Below are positions 32,586 to 41,697 of a stretch of 64,000 bases of DNA, in pieces. Positions within the stretch are counted from its first letter, which is position 1. Each line of letters opens with the position of its first letter. The DNA is from CAVSIS01 sp963814875 (lineage in GTDB: Bacteria; Acidobacteriota; Thermoanaerobaculia; Thermoanaerobaculales; Sulfomarinibacteraceae): assembly GCA_963814875.1 (NCBI GenBank), contig CAWFFJ010000018.1:1-64000 (forward strand), read 5' to 3'. A model generated the notes under the pieces. That model searched no databases, was not told the DNA's origin, and saw nothing but the letters and a program-made list of their open reading frames with translations. A program made the position numbers and the translations under genes.

Positions 32586-33931
32586 GCCCCTTTGAGAGGT
32601 AGTGATCGGGAAGATATTGGGGCCGAGCTCGAGAGCTCGACCTCGAGACGGCCCTGGACAGCCCCTGGCACGGGGCGCTCGATCCTCACCGGAACGATCT
32701 CATTGGTGAGCTCGAGGCCCAGGTCGCTCCACGCCAGGACTCGGGCGTAGTTCCCCGTCAGGCCGCTCCACCGTCGTCGGCCGTCGAGCGTCTCCGAGGT
32801 CTCCCAGAGGACCGGCATGGTGCGACCGACAAGGGTCTCGTGAAAGCGTCGTTCAAGCCGCGCGCCGAGCTCGTGCATCCGGCGGCTGCGGCGCTCCCTG
32901 ACCTGTGCCGGGATTTGATCGGGCATCTCCGCGGCGCGGGTGCCTTCGCGAGGCGAGAAGCGGAACACGTGGAGCCGGGAGAACGCGATCTCCTCCACGA
33001 ACTCGATGGAACGTTCGAACTCGGCGTCGTTCTCGCCCGGGAAGCCGACCATGACGTCGGTCGACACCGCGAGGTCGGGTATCGCTCGGCGGGCCGCGGC
33101 GACCAACGATGCGAACTCGACCCGGGTGGTGCGCCGCGCCATGCGGCGCAGGGTCGCGTCGCATCCGCTTTGCAACGGCAGGTGGAGATGTGGCAGCAGA
33201 TGCGGATCGGCGAAGAGGTCGAAGAATTCCGCGTCGAGGTCCCACGGCTCGAGCGACGACAGCCGCAGACGCGCGATGTCGGTCTCGTCGAGCAGCCGTC
33301 GGACCAGGTTCCCGAGACCGGAACGGTCGTCGCGGTCGTGACCGTAGGATCCCAGGTGCACTCCGCTGAGCACCGCCTCGCGGTAGCCAAGAGCGACCAG
33401 CTCCCGGACCTCCGTCACGACCTGGTCCCCCGGACGGCTGCGTCCCTCGCCGCGGGCGACGGTGACGATGCAGAAGGTGCAGCAGTTGTCGCAGCCGTCC
33501 TGCACCTTGACGAACGCCCTTGTGCGGGAGGGAGCATCGAGCACGGACGGCGTCGGAACGTCGAAGGTCTCGTGAGCAGAGGCGGCGCCGGTGAGCAGGC
33601 CCGCCTCATCGAGCGTATCGGCAAGGTTGTCCTTCGCGGGGTTGCCGACCACGAGGTCGACGCCGAGCTCGCGGACCGCGTCGGGCGCCATCTCTGCGTA
33701 GCACCCGGTGACGACCAGGGCGGCGTCCGGATGGGCGCGTCGGACCTGTCGGATGAGTTGCCGCGACTTGCGCGACGCCAACCCGGTCACGGTGCAGGTG
33801 TTGAGGACGCACAAGTCAGCGGGCTCGCCGGCCGCGACAACGCAGTGGCCGCGGGCCGCGAAGCCGCGTGCGAGCGCTTCAATCTCGCCGATGTTGAGTC
33901 GGCAGCCAATGGTCTCGAGTCGGATGCGCAT
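32582..33931 (-). CDS. mtaB: tRNA t6A37 methylthiotransferase MtaB
   Basis: The 449-residue enzyme turns t6A37 of tRNA into ms2t6A. The N-terminal UPF0004 domain has Cys in TIGCRLNIGE, LCVLNTCTV and VVTGCYAEMAP. The radical SAM motif is CDNCCTFC (CX3CX2C), followed by GYREAVLSGVHLGSYG, and a TRAM domain at the C-terminus (LVGRTMPVLWE, TGNYARVLAW). The start at 33931 gives the family N-terminus MRIRLETIGC. Its upstream neighbour ends with its own terminator. Confidence 0.93.
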   Translation of the reverse strand: MRIRLETIGCRLNIGEIEALARGFAARGHCVVAAGEPADLCVLNTCTVTGLASRKSRQLIRQVRRAHPDAALVVTGCYAEMAPDAVRELGVDLVVGNPAKDNLADTLDEAGLLTGAASAHETFDVPTPSVLDAPSRTRAFVKVQDGCDNCCTFCIVTVARGEGRSRPGDQVVTEVRELVALGYREAVLSGVHLGSYGHDRDDRSGLGNLVRRLLDETDIARLRLSSLEPWDLDAEFFDLFADPHLLPHLHLPLQSGCDATLRRMARRTTRVEFASLVAAARRAIPDLAVSTDVMVGFPGENDAEFERSIEFVEEIAFSRLHVFRFSPREGTRAAEMPDQIPAQVRERRSRRMHELGARLERRFHETLVGRTMPVLWETSETLDGRRRWSGLTGNYARVLAWSDLGLELTNEIVPVRIERPVPGAVQGRLEVELSSSAPISSRSLPLKGA

Positions 33932-33984
33932 GGCGGTGAAGGGGGCCCCGGCCGCGGGGCTCACATCAGTTGAAACGGTAGACA

Positions 33985-34018
33985 GGAAAACCGGCCGCGT
34001 CAAACAACGCGGGCCGGT
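33985..34018 (-). terminator. Terminator after the substrate-binding lipoprotein gene
   Basis: On the minus strand CCGGCCCGCG and CGCGGCCGG pair with a small bulge around TTGTTTGA and are followed by TTTTCC, a standard intrinsic terminator 24 nt after the stop. Confidence 0.8.
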
Positions 34019-34042
34019 GAGAGGCTGCCAGGCGGCGAAGGA

Positions 34043-35227
34043 TCAGCCCCCGGCGGTGTTGCCGAGCAGTCGCCGGATCCTCTCCTGGATCCGCTTGCGC
34101 TGCTCCTTCACGTAGCGTTCGTAGTTCTGAACCTGGCCGTCCTTCACAATGAACATGATGGGCGGGTGGCGAACGTCGCCGCGCTCGTCGAACTGTATGA
34201 CGCCGGTGACTCCCGGAAACTCCTCAAGTTTGAACTGGAGCGACTTCTTGATTTCCGGGGTCTGGAAGACCGGCGTGATCTTGATGATCTGAAGCACCAC
34301 CCGTATGGTGTCGTAGGCATGGGCGGCGTAGATGTCGGGGTCGGTGTGGTAGCGGGCGCGGAACGCCTTCACGAAATTGCGGACCAGGTCGCGGTCGTCC
34401 TGCACGTCGAAAGCAGGCTGCGGGAAGTAGATTCCCTCCACCAGCTCGGAGTGGTCCTTGATCATCTGGCCGGAGTAAGAAGCGGACGTCACGCAGATGG
34501 TGCCCTGATACCCCTTCGCGCGGAGCTGGCGAAGTACCTTCAACGTGTTGTCGGCGTACGCGATGATGTACACGGAGGCAGGCTGGCCGGACGCGAGCAG
34601 GTCGGCGGACTCCTGCTCCCAGTTGGGGCTCCCGATAATGACCTTGCCGACGACCTTGCCGCCGAGGGCCTGCTCGAACATGTGGCGGAATGGGGGCTCG
34701 ATGCCTCGGGCGTGCTCGCTGTCACCGGTGTAGATCAGGACCGAGCGCTTGTCCTGATCCTCATAGAGGAACCGTCCGGCGCGCTGTCCTTCGTACTCGT
34801 CCGATGCGAACACGCGGTAGAAGAGGTGGCTCTTCTCGGTCAGCACCGGTGCCGAGGCCGAGGGGGAGAGGCACACGGTGTCGGTCTGATCGAGGACCGG
34901 CAGCAGCGCCTTGGCCTCGCCACTTGTGACTCCGGCGATCACGAGGTGAGCACCCTGCCCGACCAGGTTCCTGAACTCGCGGACAGCAGTCTCAGGGTCC
35001 GTGGCGGAGTCCGCCCAGACGAACTGGGCTTGGCGCGGAATACCGCCGTCGGCCTTCGCCTGGTCGAGGGCCAGATCGATGCCCTCCTTCATCGACTCGC
35101 CGTAGCTTGCCGCCTCGCCGCTCGAGGCGAGCAGAACACCCACCATCGGCTTACCGCCGCAGGCGACGACACAAGCCGCAGCCGCGAGGAGGATGAGGAG
35201 CTGTGGAACACGCGTTCGGGTCTTCAC
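34043..35227 (-). CDS. Substrate-binding lipoprotein, branched-chain amino acid type
   Basis: The 394-residue protein begins with a lipoprotein signal (lipobox VVAC, Cys23) and is a periplasmic-binding protein of the Leu/Ile/Val type (Peripla_BP_6): VGVLLASSGEAASYGESMKE, GIDLALDQAKADGGIPRQAQ, AVREFRNLVGQGAHLVIAGV and DPDIYAAHAYDTIRVVLQII. The family binds amino acids, amides or urea for an ABC importer. No permease or ATPase gene is adjacent, so it is an orphan here and could serve a distant transporter or a sensor. GGAGGTGG precedes the GTG at 35227. Confidence 0.88.
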   Translation of the reverse strand: MKTRTRVPQLLILLAAAACVVACGGKPMVGVLLASSGEAASYGESMKEGIDLALDQAKADGGIPRQAQFVWADSATDPETAVREFRNLVGQGAHLVIAGVTSGEAKALLPVLDQTDTVCLSPSASAPVLTEKSHLFYRVFASDEYEGQRAGRFLYEDQDKRSVLIYTGDSEHARGIEPPFRHMFEQALGGKVVGKVIIGSPNWEQESADLLASGQPASVYIIAYADNTLKVLRQLRAKGYQGTICVTSASYSGQMIKDHSELVEGIYFPQPAFDVQDDRDLVRNFVKAFRARYHTDPDIYAAHAYDTIRVVLQIIKITPVFQTPEIKKSLQFKLEEFPGVTGVIQFDERGDVRHPPIMFIVKDGQVQNYERYVKEQRKRIQERIRRLLGNTAGG

Positions 35228-35856
35228 TGGACCACCTCCAGGCGATGCGGTCACGCGGACTCTACCGCTCCCGGCGCCCTGCGGCAACCCACGCGAGAAG
35301 GGCCGCGTCTCCGTCGTGGGCAATAGACTCACGCGTCATTCGCGAGAGCCATGATAGCCGAAGAAGGACCAGACAGCCGGGACGGATCGCGCCGCGTCAC
35401 CGGGAGGGGTCATGGTGCGTCCTCTCGTCCACGGTCGTGCTAGGAGTATGTAGCCCATAGCGTACATGGCGTCTTTCGGGCGGCGTGAAGCCCTGTTCTC
35501 GTTGCATCCTCGGCCCGTACTCGGAGTACTGCTCCTCGAATGCGCCTCAACAGGCCCTTCACGGCGCTCCGAAATCCACCATCCATCTATGAGCTACACA
35601 CTCCTAGTGGCCCCGCCCCACGCGAAGCACCCGCCGAAGCGACTGCGAGCTCGGCTTCTACATCTCGTGAGCGTCGAGTCCCCATGAGACGATTGCGACG
35701 CGGTGTGAGAGACAGGTCACGGTTTTGCCCGAAGCAACGTGCGCGGAGGGAACGCGCCTCCGATTTCAGGTGTTAGGTTTCGTAGTCCCGGATCGGGGCA
35801 GGGTTCGTCCGGAGCGTGTGCCTGCGACAAGCCCAAAGGAAAGAAGGAGACAGACG
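35228..35856. other. Non-coding region, no gene seen
   Basis: About 630 bp between the divergent lipoprotein and SYLF genes. Only short open frames without family resemblance are present. A 13-bp palindrome GTACTCGGAGTAC lies at 35517-35529. Promoters for both flanking genes should be here but no clear -35/-10 pair stands out. Confidence 0.5.
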
Positions 35857-36453
35857 ATGGCTGATTCACGGTGGAAGCGAACGCTGGTGGCGGGGTGCGT
35901 GCTGCTCTTGGCTCTCGCCACGTTCCCGGTGACCGCGGACGAAGATGAGGACGAGCAAAGCTGGGACCAGGCGAAGATCGAGGCGAAGCAGAGTGTGATC
36001 AATGCGATGGCCAGGGAAACCCTCGACACGGTCCTGACGAACAGGCCCGAGGCCAAGGCGCTGTTCGAAAAGTCCTATGGGTACGCCGTGTTCGACAACA
36101 CCAAGGTGACATTGGGCCTGTCCGGCGGCGGCGGGCGAGGGCTCGCCGTGGTTCGTTCGACCGGAGCGAAGACCTACATGAAAATGGGGACCGGCGGGCT
36201 CGCTCTTGGGCTCGGGTTCAAGAAATACCAGGTCGTGTTCCTGTTCGAGACCGAGGCGCGCTTCCGCCAGTTCGTCGACAACGGCTGGCAGGCCGATGCC
36301 GGCGCGAGTGCGTCGTGGGGTCACAACGCCACCGGCACCCAGGTCAACTTCGTCAACGGGATGGCCGTCTACCAGATCACCGAGAAGGGCGTCTCGCTCG
36401 AGGCCGACATCGCAGGCACCAAGTACTGGAAAGACAAGAAGCTCAACAGCTGA
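35857..36453 (+). CDS. SYLF (Ysc84) domain lipid-binding protein, secreted
   Basis: The 198-residue protein has a signal peptide (VAGCVLLLALATFPVTA) and a SYLF domain: ALFEKSYGYAVFDNTKVTLG, GLSGGGGRGLAVVRSTGAKT and TGGLALGLGFKKYQVVFLFE. SYLF proteins bind phosphoinositides in eukaryotes; bacterial versions are probably periplasmic or outer-membrane associated with unknown ligands. AAGGAGA precedes the ATG at 35857. It appears to be a single gene. Confidence 0.85.
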   Translation: MADSRWKRTLVAGCVLLLALATFPVTADEDEDEQSWDQAKIEAKQSVINAMARETLDTVLTNRPEAKALFEKSYGYAVFDNTKVTLGLSGGGGRGLAVVRSTGAKTYMKMGTGGLALGLGFKKYQVVFLFETEARFRQFVDNGWQADAGASASWGHNATGTQVNFVNGMAVYQITEKGVSLEADIAGTKYWKDKKLNS

Positions 36454-36671
36454 TTCTCTGCCGGCATGAGAATCTGGGACGAAGCAGCGGTCTCGGCGCA
36501 GGCGCATGTCACCGCCTGGAAGTCAGGCAGCGACGGGGAATCACCGAGCGGCAAACCGCGTGAACCCGGGATCAGATCGGAAGTGCGCGCGGGTGATTCT
36601 GTCCACCTCGCGGTTTCCGGGACAGCTGATGATCTCAAGGTCGGGCGCCGAAAAGCGGCCGGGGCTTCTGC

Positions 36672-37034
36672 TCAGGGGAGCGAGAGCGTGGTCTGAACAG
36701 CCGCGTCGAGCGCATCCGGTTGCAGGCACGGCGCGCTGCACACCGACTTCGACGTCCCACCACTCTCCGACGTACAATCGACCTGGCTCCAGCCTTCCCG
36801 GACCGTGGTGTTTCCGCAGTAGGTCTTGCCGGTGCCGTTGATGTCGTTGAGGTAGTTGAGGATGGAGCTGCAGGTCTCGCCTTCGCCCGGGGCGACCTGG
36901 CAAATCCCGGCATAGCGCGGGTTGGCGAAGCAGCACGGTGTCGCCTGTGTCTCGGCATCCGCCGCGGCCCAACCAACGACAGGCGCGAGCAGGCCGAGCG
37001 CGAGAGTGATGATCATGACGGTCAACCTGGGCAT
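36672..37034 (-). CDS. Small cysteine-rich secreted protein
   Basis: The 120-residue protein has a signal peptide (MPRLTVMIITLALGLLAPVV, cut near GWAAA). The mature part has eight or nine Cys: PCCFANPRYAGICQVAPGEG, ETCSSILNYLN, KTYCGNTTVREGWSQVDC, SVCSAPCLQPD. They are likely disulfide-bonded. I do not recognise the family; the pattern recalls small extracellular binding or inhibitor proteins. GGAG precedes the ATG. It stands alone, convergent with the SYLF gene. Confidence 0.65.
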   Translation of the reverse strand: MPRLTVMIITLALGLLAPVVGWAAADAETQATPCCFANPRYAGICQVAPGEGETCSSILNYLNDINGTGKTYCGNTTVREGWSQVDCTSESGGTSKSVCSAPCLQPDALDAAVQTTLSLP

Positions 37035-37268
37035 GGCTGATCTCCTTTACCTATGATGCCTTCCAATGTATTCAACACCGGCTGTGAGGCAAGCGTTCCC
37101 GCCGTGCCGTGGATCGGTCAGGGCTCTTGCGCCGGCGTACACCGGGATACAGTCGCTGGCGTTCTCTAATGAACTCGGATCGGGTCGCCACAATCGGTCT
37201 GGAGCGCCGCCTGCCCGCGCCAGTGGGTTGCAGGCAAAGCACGCACCGGGTCTCTGTGGTGATGAGAC

Positions 37269-38393
37269 TCAGCCGCCGGAGACTGGGTCCTCGGCTTCGG
37301 GTGGGGGAGGGGTCGCGTCCGCTGGGTCGTCGAGAAAGCCGGGTGGCAGCACGACCCGCTGAGTGCCCGACCGTTTGCCGCGCTTGGCCGTTTCGGCTGC
37401 CGGCGGGTAGGGCTCGCTCCGGTCGACCTCGGACAGGATGTTGTCGAGCTCGGCAAGGGTAGTGACCGTCATCAAGCGGGCACGGAGCTCGCTTGAACCG
37501 TGGAACCCCTTGACGTACCAGCTCGCGTGCTTGCGGAACGACCGCATCGCGGGGACCTCTCCTGACCACTCGACGAGCGCCCTGGCATGCTCGCGCATGA
37601 CGTCGGCGACCTCGCCGAGCGTTGGTCCGGGCTGGGGCGGGCGGCCATGGAATGCATCGACCAGGTCGCGGAAGAGCCACGGGCGGCCGAGGCAGCCGCG
37701 TCCGATCACGACGCCGTCGCATCCGGTGTCACGAATCATGCGGAGCGCGTCGAGGGCCTGCCAGATGTCCCCATTGCCCAGCACCGGGATCGTCGCCACC
37801 GCTTGCTTGAGCTCAGCAATCGCCTCCCAGCGGGCGCTTCCGTCGTAGAGCTGGGCGGCGGTCCTGGCGTGCAGGGTGACAGCGGCGCAGCCTTCCCCTT
37901 CGGCGATGCGGCCGGACTCGAGGAAGGTCAGGTGGTCGTCGTCGATTCCCATCCGAACCTTGATCGTCACAGGGATCGGACCGGCGCCCTGGACGGCTGC
38001 TGCCACGATAGCCTGCAGTAGACGAGGCTTGGCCGGAATCGCCGCCCCGCCTCCGCGGCTGGTGACCTTGCGGACCGGGCACCCGAAGTTGAGGTCGACG
38101 TGGTCCACGCGCCCTTCTTCCACCAGGCGTCGAACGGCAGCTCCGACGTAGGTCGGGTCCACCCCGTAGAGCTGGAGCGATCGCGGGCGCTCGTCGGGGC
38201 CGAAATCGGCGAGCTTGAGGGTGCGGGCGCGGCCCTCCACGAGCGGTCGGGCGGTGATCATCTCGCTGACGTAGAGCGCCGCGCCGAATCGCCGGCACAG
38301 CGCCCGGAAGGGGTAGTTGGTGACTCCCGCCATGGGAGCGAGCACGATCGGCGGCCGGACCGCGAGCGGGCCGATGCGAAGACTAGCCTGCAT
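37269..38393 (-). CDS. dusB: tRNA dihydrouridine synthase
   Basis: The 374-residue FMN enzyme reduces uridines in tRNA D-loops. Family features: VLAPMAGVTNYPFRALCRRF, DHVDLNFGCPVRKVTSRGGG (catalytic Cys in GCP), VTIKVRMGIDD, TLHARTAAQLYDG and VLGNGDIW. It fits DusB best, though the subfamily is inferred. The last 35 residues are a Pro-rich tail. The ATG at 38393 and its Shine-Dalgarno GGAGGTGAT (38407-38399) lie inside the terminal repeat of a MITE-like element. Confidence 0.9.
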   Translation of the reverse strand: MQASLRIGPLAVRPPIVLAPMAGVTNYPFRALCRRFGAALYVSEMITARPLVEGRARTLKLADFGPDERPRSLQLYGVDPTYVGAAVRRLVEEGRVDHVDLNFGCPVRKVTSRGGGAAIPAKPRLLQAIVAAAVQGAGPIPVTIKVRMGIDDDHLTFLESGRIAEGEGCAAVTLHARTAAQLYDGSARWEAIAELKQAVATIPVLGNGDIWQALDALRMIRDTGCDGVVIGRGCLGRPWLFRDLVDAFHGRPPQPGPTLGEVADVMREHARALVEWSGEVPAMRSFRKHASWYVKGFHGSSELRARLMTVTTLAELDNILSEVDRSEPYPPAAETAKRGKRSGTQRVVLPPGFLDDPADATPPPPEAEDPVSGG

Positions 38394-38564
38394 TTCCCAT
38401 CACCTCCCTACTGCGGGCGCCGATCTGCAAGCCATCGCCGGCCCTTTCGCGACTCGGCGTCTGCGACGTATGTGCGCATACGACTCGGCACCTCGCCGCT
38501 CAATGACTCAGCGCTGACAGGCACCCCGGCGGCCTCGTCACGTGACGTGGTGAGAAGTGCAGGC
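38386..38564. mobile_element. MITE-like element, copy 1 (179 bp)
   Basis: The ends are GCCTGCATTTCCCATCAC and GTGGTGAGAAGTGCAGGC, an 18-bp terminal inverted repeat with three mismatches. The inside aligns along its whole length with the element at 41452-41630 and has a hairpin, CGTATG-TGCG-CATACG. It encodes no protein. It lies between dusB and the pseudopilin gene, and its left end supplies the dusB start region. Confidence 0.8.
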
Positions 38565-38683
38565 TGGCAACAGAGACGACGTCGCGGCCCATGCGCCCAA
38601 GACGGTAGCATGCCGTAACAGGGCACAGACCACTCGCCGACGGGCGAGACACTTCGGAACGGATCTTGCGTATATACAGGATC

Positions 38684-39148
38684 ATGATCACGCGACACAC
38701 CCGGAGCGGCAGGGGTTTCACCCTGATCGAGTTGCTTATCGTCGTGGCGATCATCGGCATCATTGCCGCCATCGCGGTCCCGAACCTGCTCCAGGCGTTG
38801 CGTCGTGCCCATCAGAAGTCGACCATGGTTGCGATGCGCACGCTCGGCCAGGCGGTGCAGATGTACGCGCAGGACAACGCGTACTTCCCCCCCTTGGCGG
38901 ACTCCCCGGCGAGTGCCCTCGGGGCGTTCCTCGTGCCGACCTATATCGAGGTCGCCCCGGCCTTTGACGGTTGGAACCAACCGCTTTACTACGAAGCGGA
39001 CCAGCGGACCTACACCATCGTCTCCTACGGTTCCAACTTCACCGGAGACCTGCCCTACAGCATACGCACCACGAGCCTCATATGGGAAGACATCGTCCTC
39101 GTCGACGGCACCTTCATCCAGTGGCCCGACGGGCCTCAGTTCGATTAG
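38684..39148 (+). CDS. Type II secretion/type IV pilus-type pseudopilin
   Basis: The 154-residue protein has a short basic leader and the prepilin site RGFTLIELLIVVAIIGIIAA: cleavage after Gly, N-methylated Phe, Glu5. AIAVPNLLQALRRAHQKST continues the N-terminal helix. The C-terminal part (AYFPPLADSPASALGAFLVP, YYEADQRTYTIVSYGSN) resembles GspG-like major pseudopilins. No other pilus or secretion genes are near, so it may serve a machine encoded elsewhere. ATG 38684 is preceded by a weak AGGA. Confidence 0.85.
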   Translation: MITRHTRSGRGFTLIELLIVVAIIGIIAAIAVPNLLQALRRAHQKSTMVAMRTLGQAVQMYAQDNAYFPPLADSPASALGAFLVPTYIEVAPAFDGWNQPLYYEADQRTYTIVSYGSNFTGDLPYSIRTTSLIWEDIVLVDGTFIQWPDGPQFD

Positions 39149-39411
39149 GGGGAGTCCGGCGGCAGGTGGCCGGTCCACAACCACCGGGACCGCGGTTCGT
39201 TGTCGCCTCTGGGGTGCGGGTGGCGAATCCGGCACGAGCTGCGGCAACGAACCTCTCGGATGACGAAGAACGTCACTCGAACCGATTCGGGTGACCCCTG
39301 GCGTCGACGGCCGAGTACCACGAGCAGGGCTGCACTGCCGGCGGAAGGAGCCGTGTTGTCGCGAGCGACTGAAGCGGGTCCACCGGATCCGCGGGCTTTG
39401 GCTGCGGCGGG

Positions 39412-41406
39412 TTAGAGCGGCGTTGTCGGAATCCACTCGGGGAGGCGGTCCGCGAGAGCTGCCAGTATGCGCCCGGCCTCGGCGCGCTCGCCAAGGTCAG
39501 CGGCGGCCCGTGCTCGGGCGCGCTCGGCGGTAAAAGGGTCGTGAAGCGCCGCGAGCTGAGTCCGCTGGGCGCTGGCGAACGCAGAATCGCCGCTGCGAGC
39601 GGCGACCTCAGCTGAGAGCGCGAGCACGGCGGCTTCGCCCGGCGCCTCGCTGCGGGCCGTCGCGAGGAGATCCGGCACCGATGCGAGGTCGCCGAGGTGG
39701 AGACGACAGCGGGCGCGTTGGTAGGCGACAGAGCTCGTCAGCTCGGCTCCGCGACGTGGCCGATAGCCCTCCTCAGCGAGGGCGGTGAGAATACGGTCCG
39801 CGACCAGCCAGTCTGCCACTCTGATGGAGGCGATAGCGAGGTCGAAGTGCTCAGCCGGCGAAGCGGGCCGGGCCAGGCGGGCAGTGACTGCGGCGCGAAT
39901 CGCGCTCCCCGCAAGCTTGGGGTCGATCGGACCGAGGTGAAGGGCGGACTCGCACCGTGCTGCGGTCGCGCGCCCGTTGTCGCCCTCCGATGACGCCCGC
40001 TCGGCGGCGATGGCGGCGGTGCGCACCGCAAAGGTCGCAGTCCAGGCGTGGGCGTCTTCGCGCTGCGCCGTCCCCGGCAGACCGAGTCCAACGGCGAGCG
40101 TGGCAGCGGCGAGAGCCGTTACGCCTGCCTGGCCGCGCCGTCCCTCTCGCCATGACTCGATCAACACGGTGGCGCCGACCCCGGCGAGCGCGGCCACTGC
40201 CGGCAGGAGTGCGTTGCGCTGGCGGGACGTGACGTAGAACAGGACCATGACGGACCATTGCGCGGCTGCGAAGGCGGCCAACGGCAGGACTCCCGGGCGA
40301 CGGCGACCGAGCACAACGGCGACGCCGGCAAGTGCGACAAGGAAACCGAAAGGCACCCAGAACTGCCCCGCGAGCTCGCGGTCCTTTCTGACCATGGTCG
40401 CCAGATCCCACGCGTTGTAGCTGCACAGAGCCAGCCATGCCTTGCGGGCGGCGAGTGCAGCCGAGCGCAGCGGCAGGCGGCGCAGGGCTTCGATCCCGAG
40501 CCCGCCCCAGAAGTGGTTGGAGTCGGGCACCCCGGTGGCCCGCTGGGCCACGAGACGATAGGCGATGTGGAGCGCGTCGGGCTCGGACAGCGTTCGCTCG
40601 AGGTCCTTGACCACCCGCGGCGCCTCTCCCAGATAGCCGGTGGCCTCCGGGTTCCAGCCCTCGTAGAAGACGGTTCCGGGGTTCATCAGCCCGATCGGAC
40701 CGATGACAGGGAACACGATGGCGAGCACCAGAAGTGGCGTCAACACACCGACGACGATCGGGACTGGAAGGGCGCGCCACACCCGTGCCACCATCGGGTG
40801 CCGCGGCTCCTTCTGCTTCCAGACGGCGACCCAGCGCCAGGCGATCAGGAGCCCGACGGCGGGCAGGATTGTCGGCCTCGTGGCGGCGGAGAGACCGAGC
40901 AGCGCGCCGCCCAGAAGGTCACGCCACAGCTTCCGTCCCCCCAAGATCACTGCGAGACCCGCGGCGTTGAGAACCAGGACCAGTGTCTCCGGTTCGATCT
41001 CACTGGCGTTCACCCACGCGCCGCGGCTCGACAGCAGGAGCAGCGCGGCGACCCACGCCGCAGTCTCTCCGGCGAGCCGACGGGCGATGGCGGCGGCGGC
41101 GAGCGCAGCCAAGCCAAGCGCGGCACACTGCACGATGCGGATGCCCGCAACCCCGAGGTCAAGGGGACCGGTGAGGCCGACGATCGCCCACAGGTAGCCT
41201 GGACTGAGGTCGCCGAGACGACCGACGGGCGGTCGGCCCGCGAGAATCTGCTCGGCGAATACGGTGTACTTGGCGAAGAACCCCTGGTCGCTGAGGGCGA
41301 GCAACGACAGGGTCCGCGCTGCGGTGATGGCGAGCGTCACAAGCGCCAGCGGCACTGGCCGCCATACCTGTCCGTCGGGCCGGGCGCGGGGCAGGTGAAA
41401 CGTCAC
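39412..41406 (-). CDS. Multi-pass membrane glycosyltransferase-like protein
   Basis: The 664-residue protein has about ten membrane helices in its first 450 residues, laid out like GT-C enzymes of the GT39/ArnT group: an early periplasmic loop with LSDQGFFAKYTVFAEQILAG and acidic SEIEPETLVLVLNAAG. The last 200 residues are soluble and helical with TPR-like repeats. Such enzymes move sugars from polyprenyl-phosphate to protein or lipid, but neither donor nor acceptor can be told. The GTG at 41406 overlaps the stop of an 18-codon open frame that starts in the adjacent MITE-like element. Confidence 0.65.
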   Translation of the reverse strand: MTFHLPRARPDGQVWRPVPLALVTLAITAARTLSLLALSDQGFFAKYTVFAEQILAGRPPVGRLGDLSPGYLWAIVGLTGPLDLGVAGIRIVQCAALGLAALAAAAIARRLAGETAAWVAALLLLSSRGAWVNASEIEPETLVLVLNAAGLAVILGGRKLWRDLLGGALLGLSAATRPTILPAVGLLIAWRWVAVWKQKEPRHPMVARVWRALPVPIVVGVLTPLLVLAIVFPVIGPIGLMNPGTVFYEGWNPEATGYLGEAPRVVKDLERTLSEPDALHIAYRLVAQRATGVPDSNHFWGGLGIEALRRLPLRSAALAARKAWLALCSYNAWDLATMVRKDRELAGQFWVPFGFLVALAGVAVVLGRRRPGVLPLAAFAAAQWSVMVLFYVTSRQRNALLPAVAALAGVGATVLIESWREGRRGQAGVTALAAATLAVGLGLPGTAQREDAHAWTATFAVRTAAIAAERASSEGDNGRATAARCESALHLGPIDPKLAGSAIRAAVTARLARPASPAEHFDLAIASIRVADWLVADRILTALAEEGYRPRRGAELTSSVAYQRARCRLHLGDLASVPDLLATARSEAPGEAAVLALSAEVAARSGDSAFASAQRTQLAALHDPFTAERARARAAADLGERAEAGRILAALADRLPEWIPTTPL

Positions 41407-41459
41407 GGCCGGGATTGTACGTCGCCCCGGCTGACGGCAGGGCGCGTGCTGGCCTGCAC
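41403..41459 (-). other. Possible 18-codon leader cistron for the glycosyltransferase gene
   Basis: GTG at 41459 is preceded by GGAGGTGGT inside the terminal repeat of MITE copy 2. The frame VQASTRPAVSRGDVQSRP ends in TGA that overlaps the next GTG as GTGA. It could couple translation into the glycosyltransferase gene. The peptide itself need not matter. Confidence 0.35.
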
Positions 41460-41630
41460 TTCTCACCACCTCCCTGCCGTGGGCGCCGATCTGCCAGCCA
41501 GCGCGGGCCCTCTCGCAACTCGTCGCCTGCGACGTATGTACCCATGCGACTCGGCGCCTTGCTGCTCGTTCGTTCCGTGTCGACGGTCATCTCGACGCCC
41601 TCGCGACGTGACGTGGTGAGAAATGCAGGC
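41452..41630. mobile_element. MITE-like element, copy 2 (179 bp)
   Basis: The ends are GCCTGCACTTCTCACCAC and GTGGTGAGAAATGCAGGC, an 18-bp terminal inverted repeat with one mismatch. It matches copy 1 in length and along its whole sequence, including CGACGTATGT and the imperfect hairpin CGTATG-TACC-CATGCG. It separates the divergent glycosyltransferase and pseudouridine-synthase genes. No transposase able to move it is recognised in the window. Confidence 0.8.
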
Positions 41631-41697
41631 TAAAGTGCTGATGCCCGCCGAGAGGCGGTATGTCCCGCCGCGCGGTGCTGCGGCATGGAGGGAAGGT

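Noticed and set aside
35517..35529. GTACTCGGAGTAC palindrome as an operator
   Set aside because: A single short palindrome far from both flanking starts and without promoter elements; too weak to call.
38557..38967. Open frame starting at the right end of MITE copy 1
   Set aside because: It runs through the pseudopilin gene in another frame and has no family resemblance, so it is probably not a protein even though the start signal fits.
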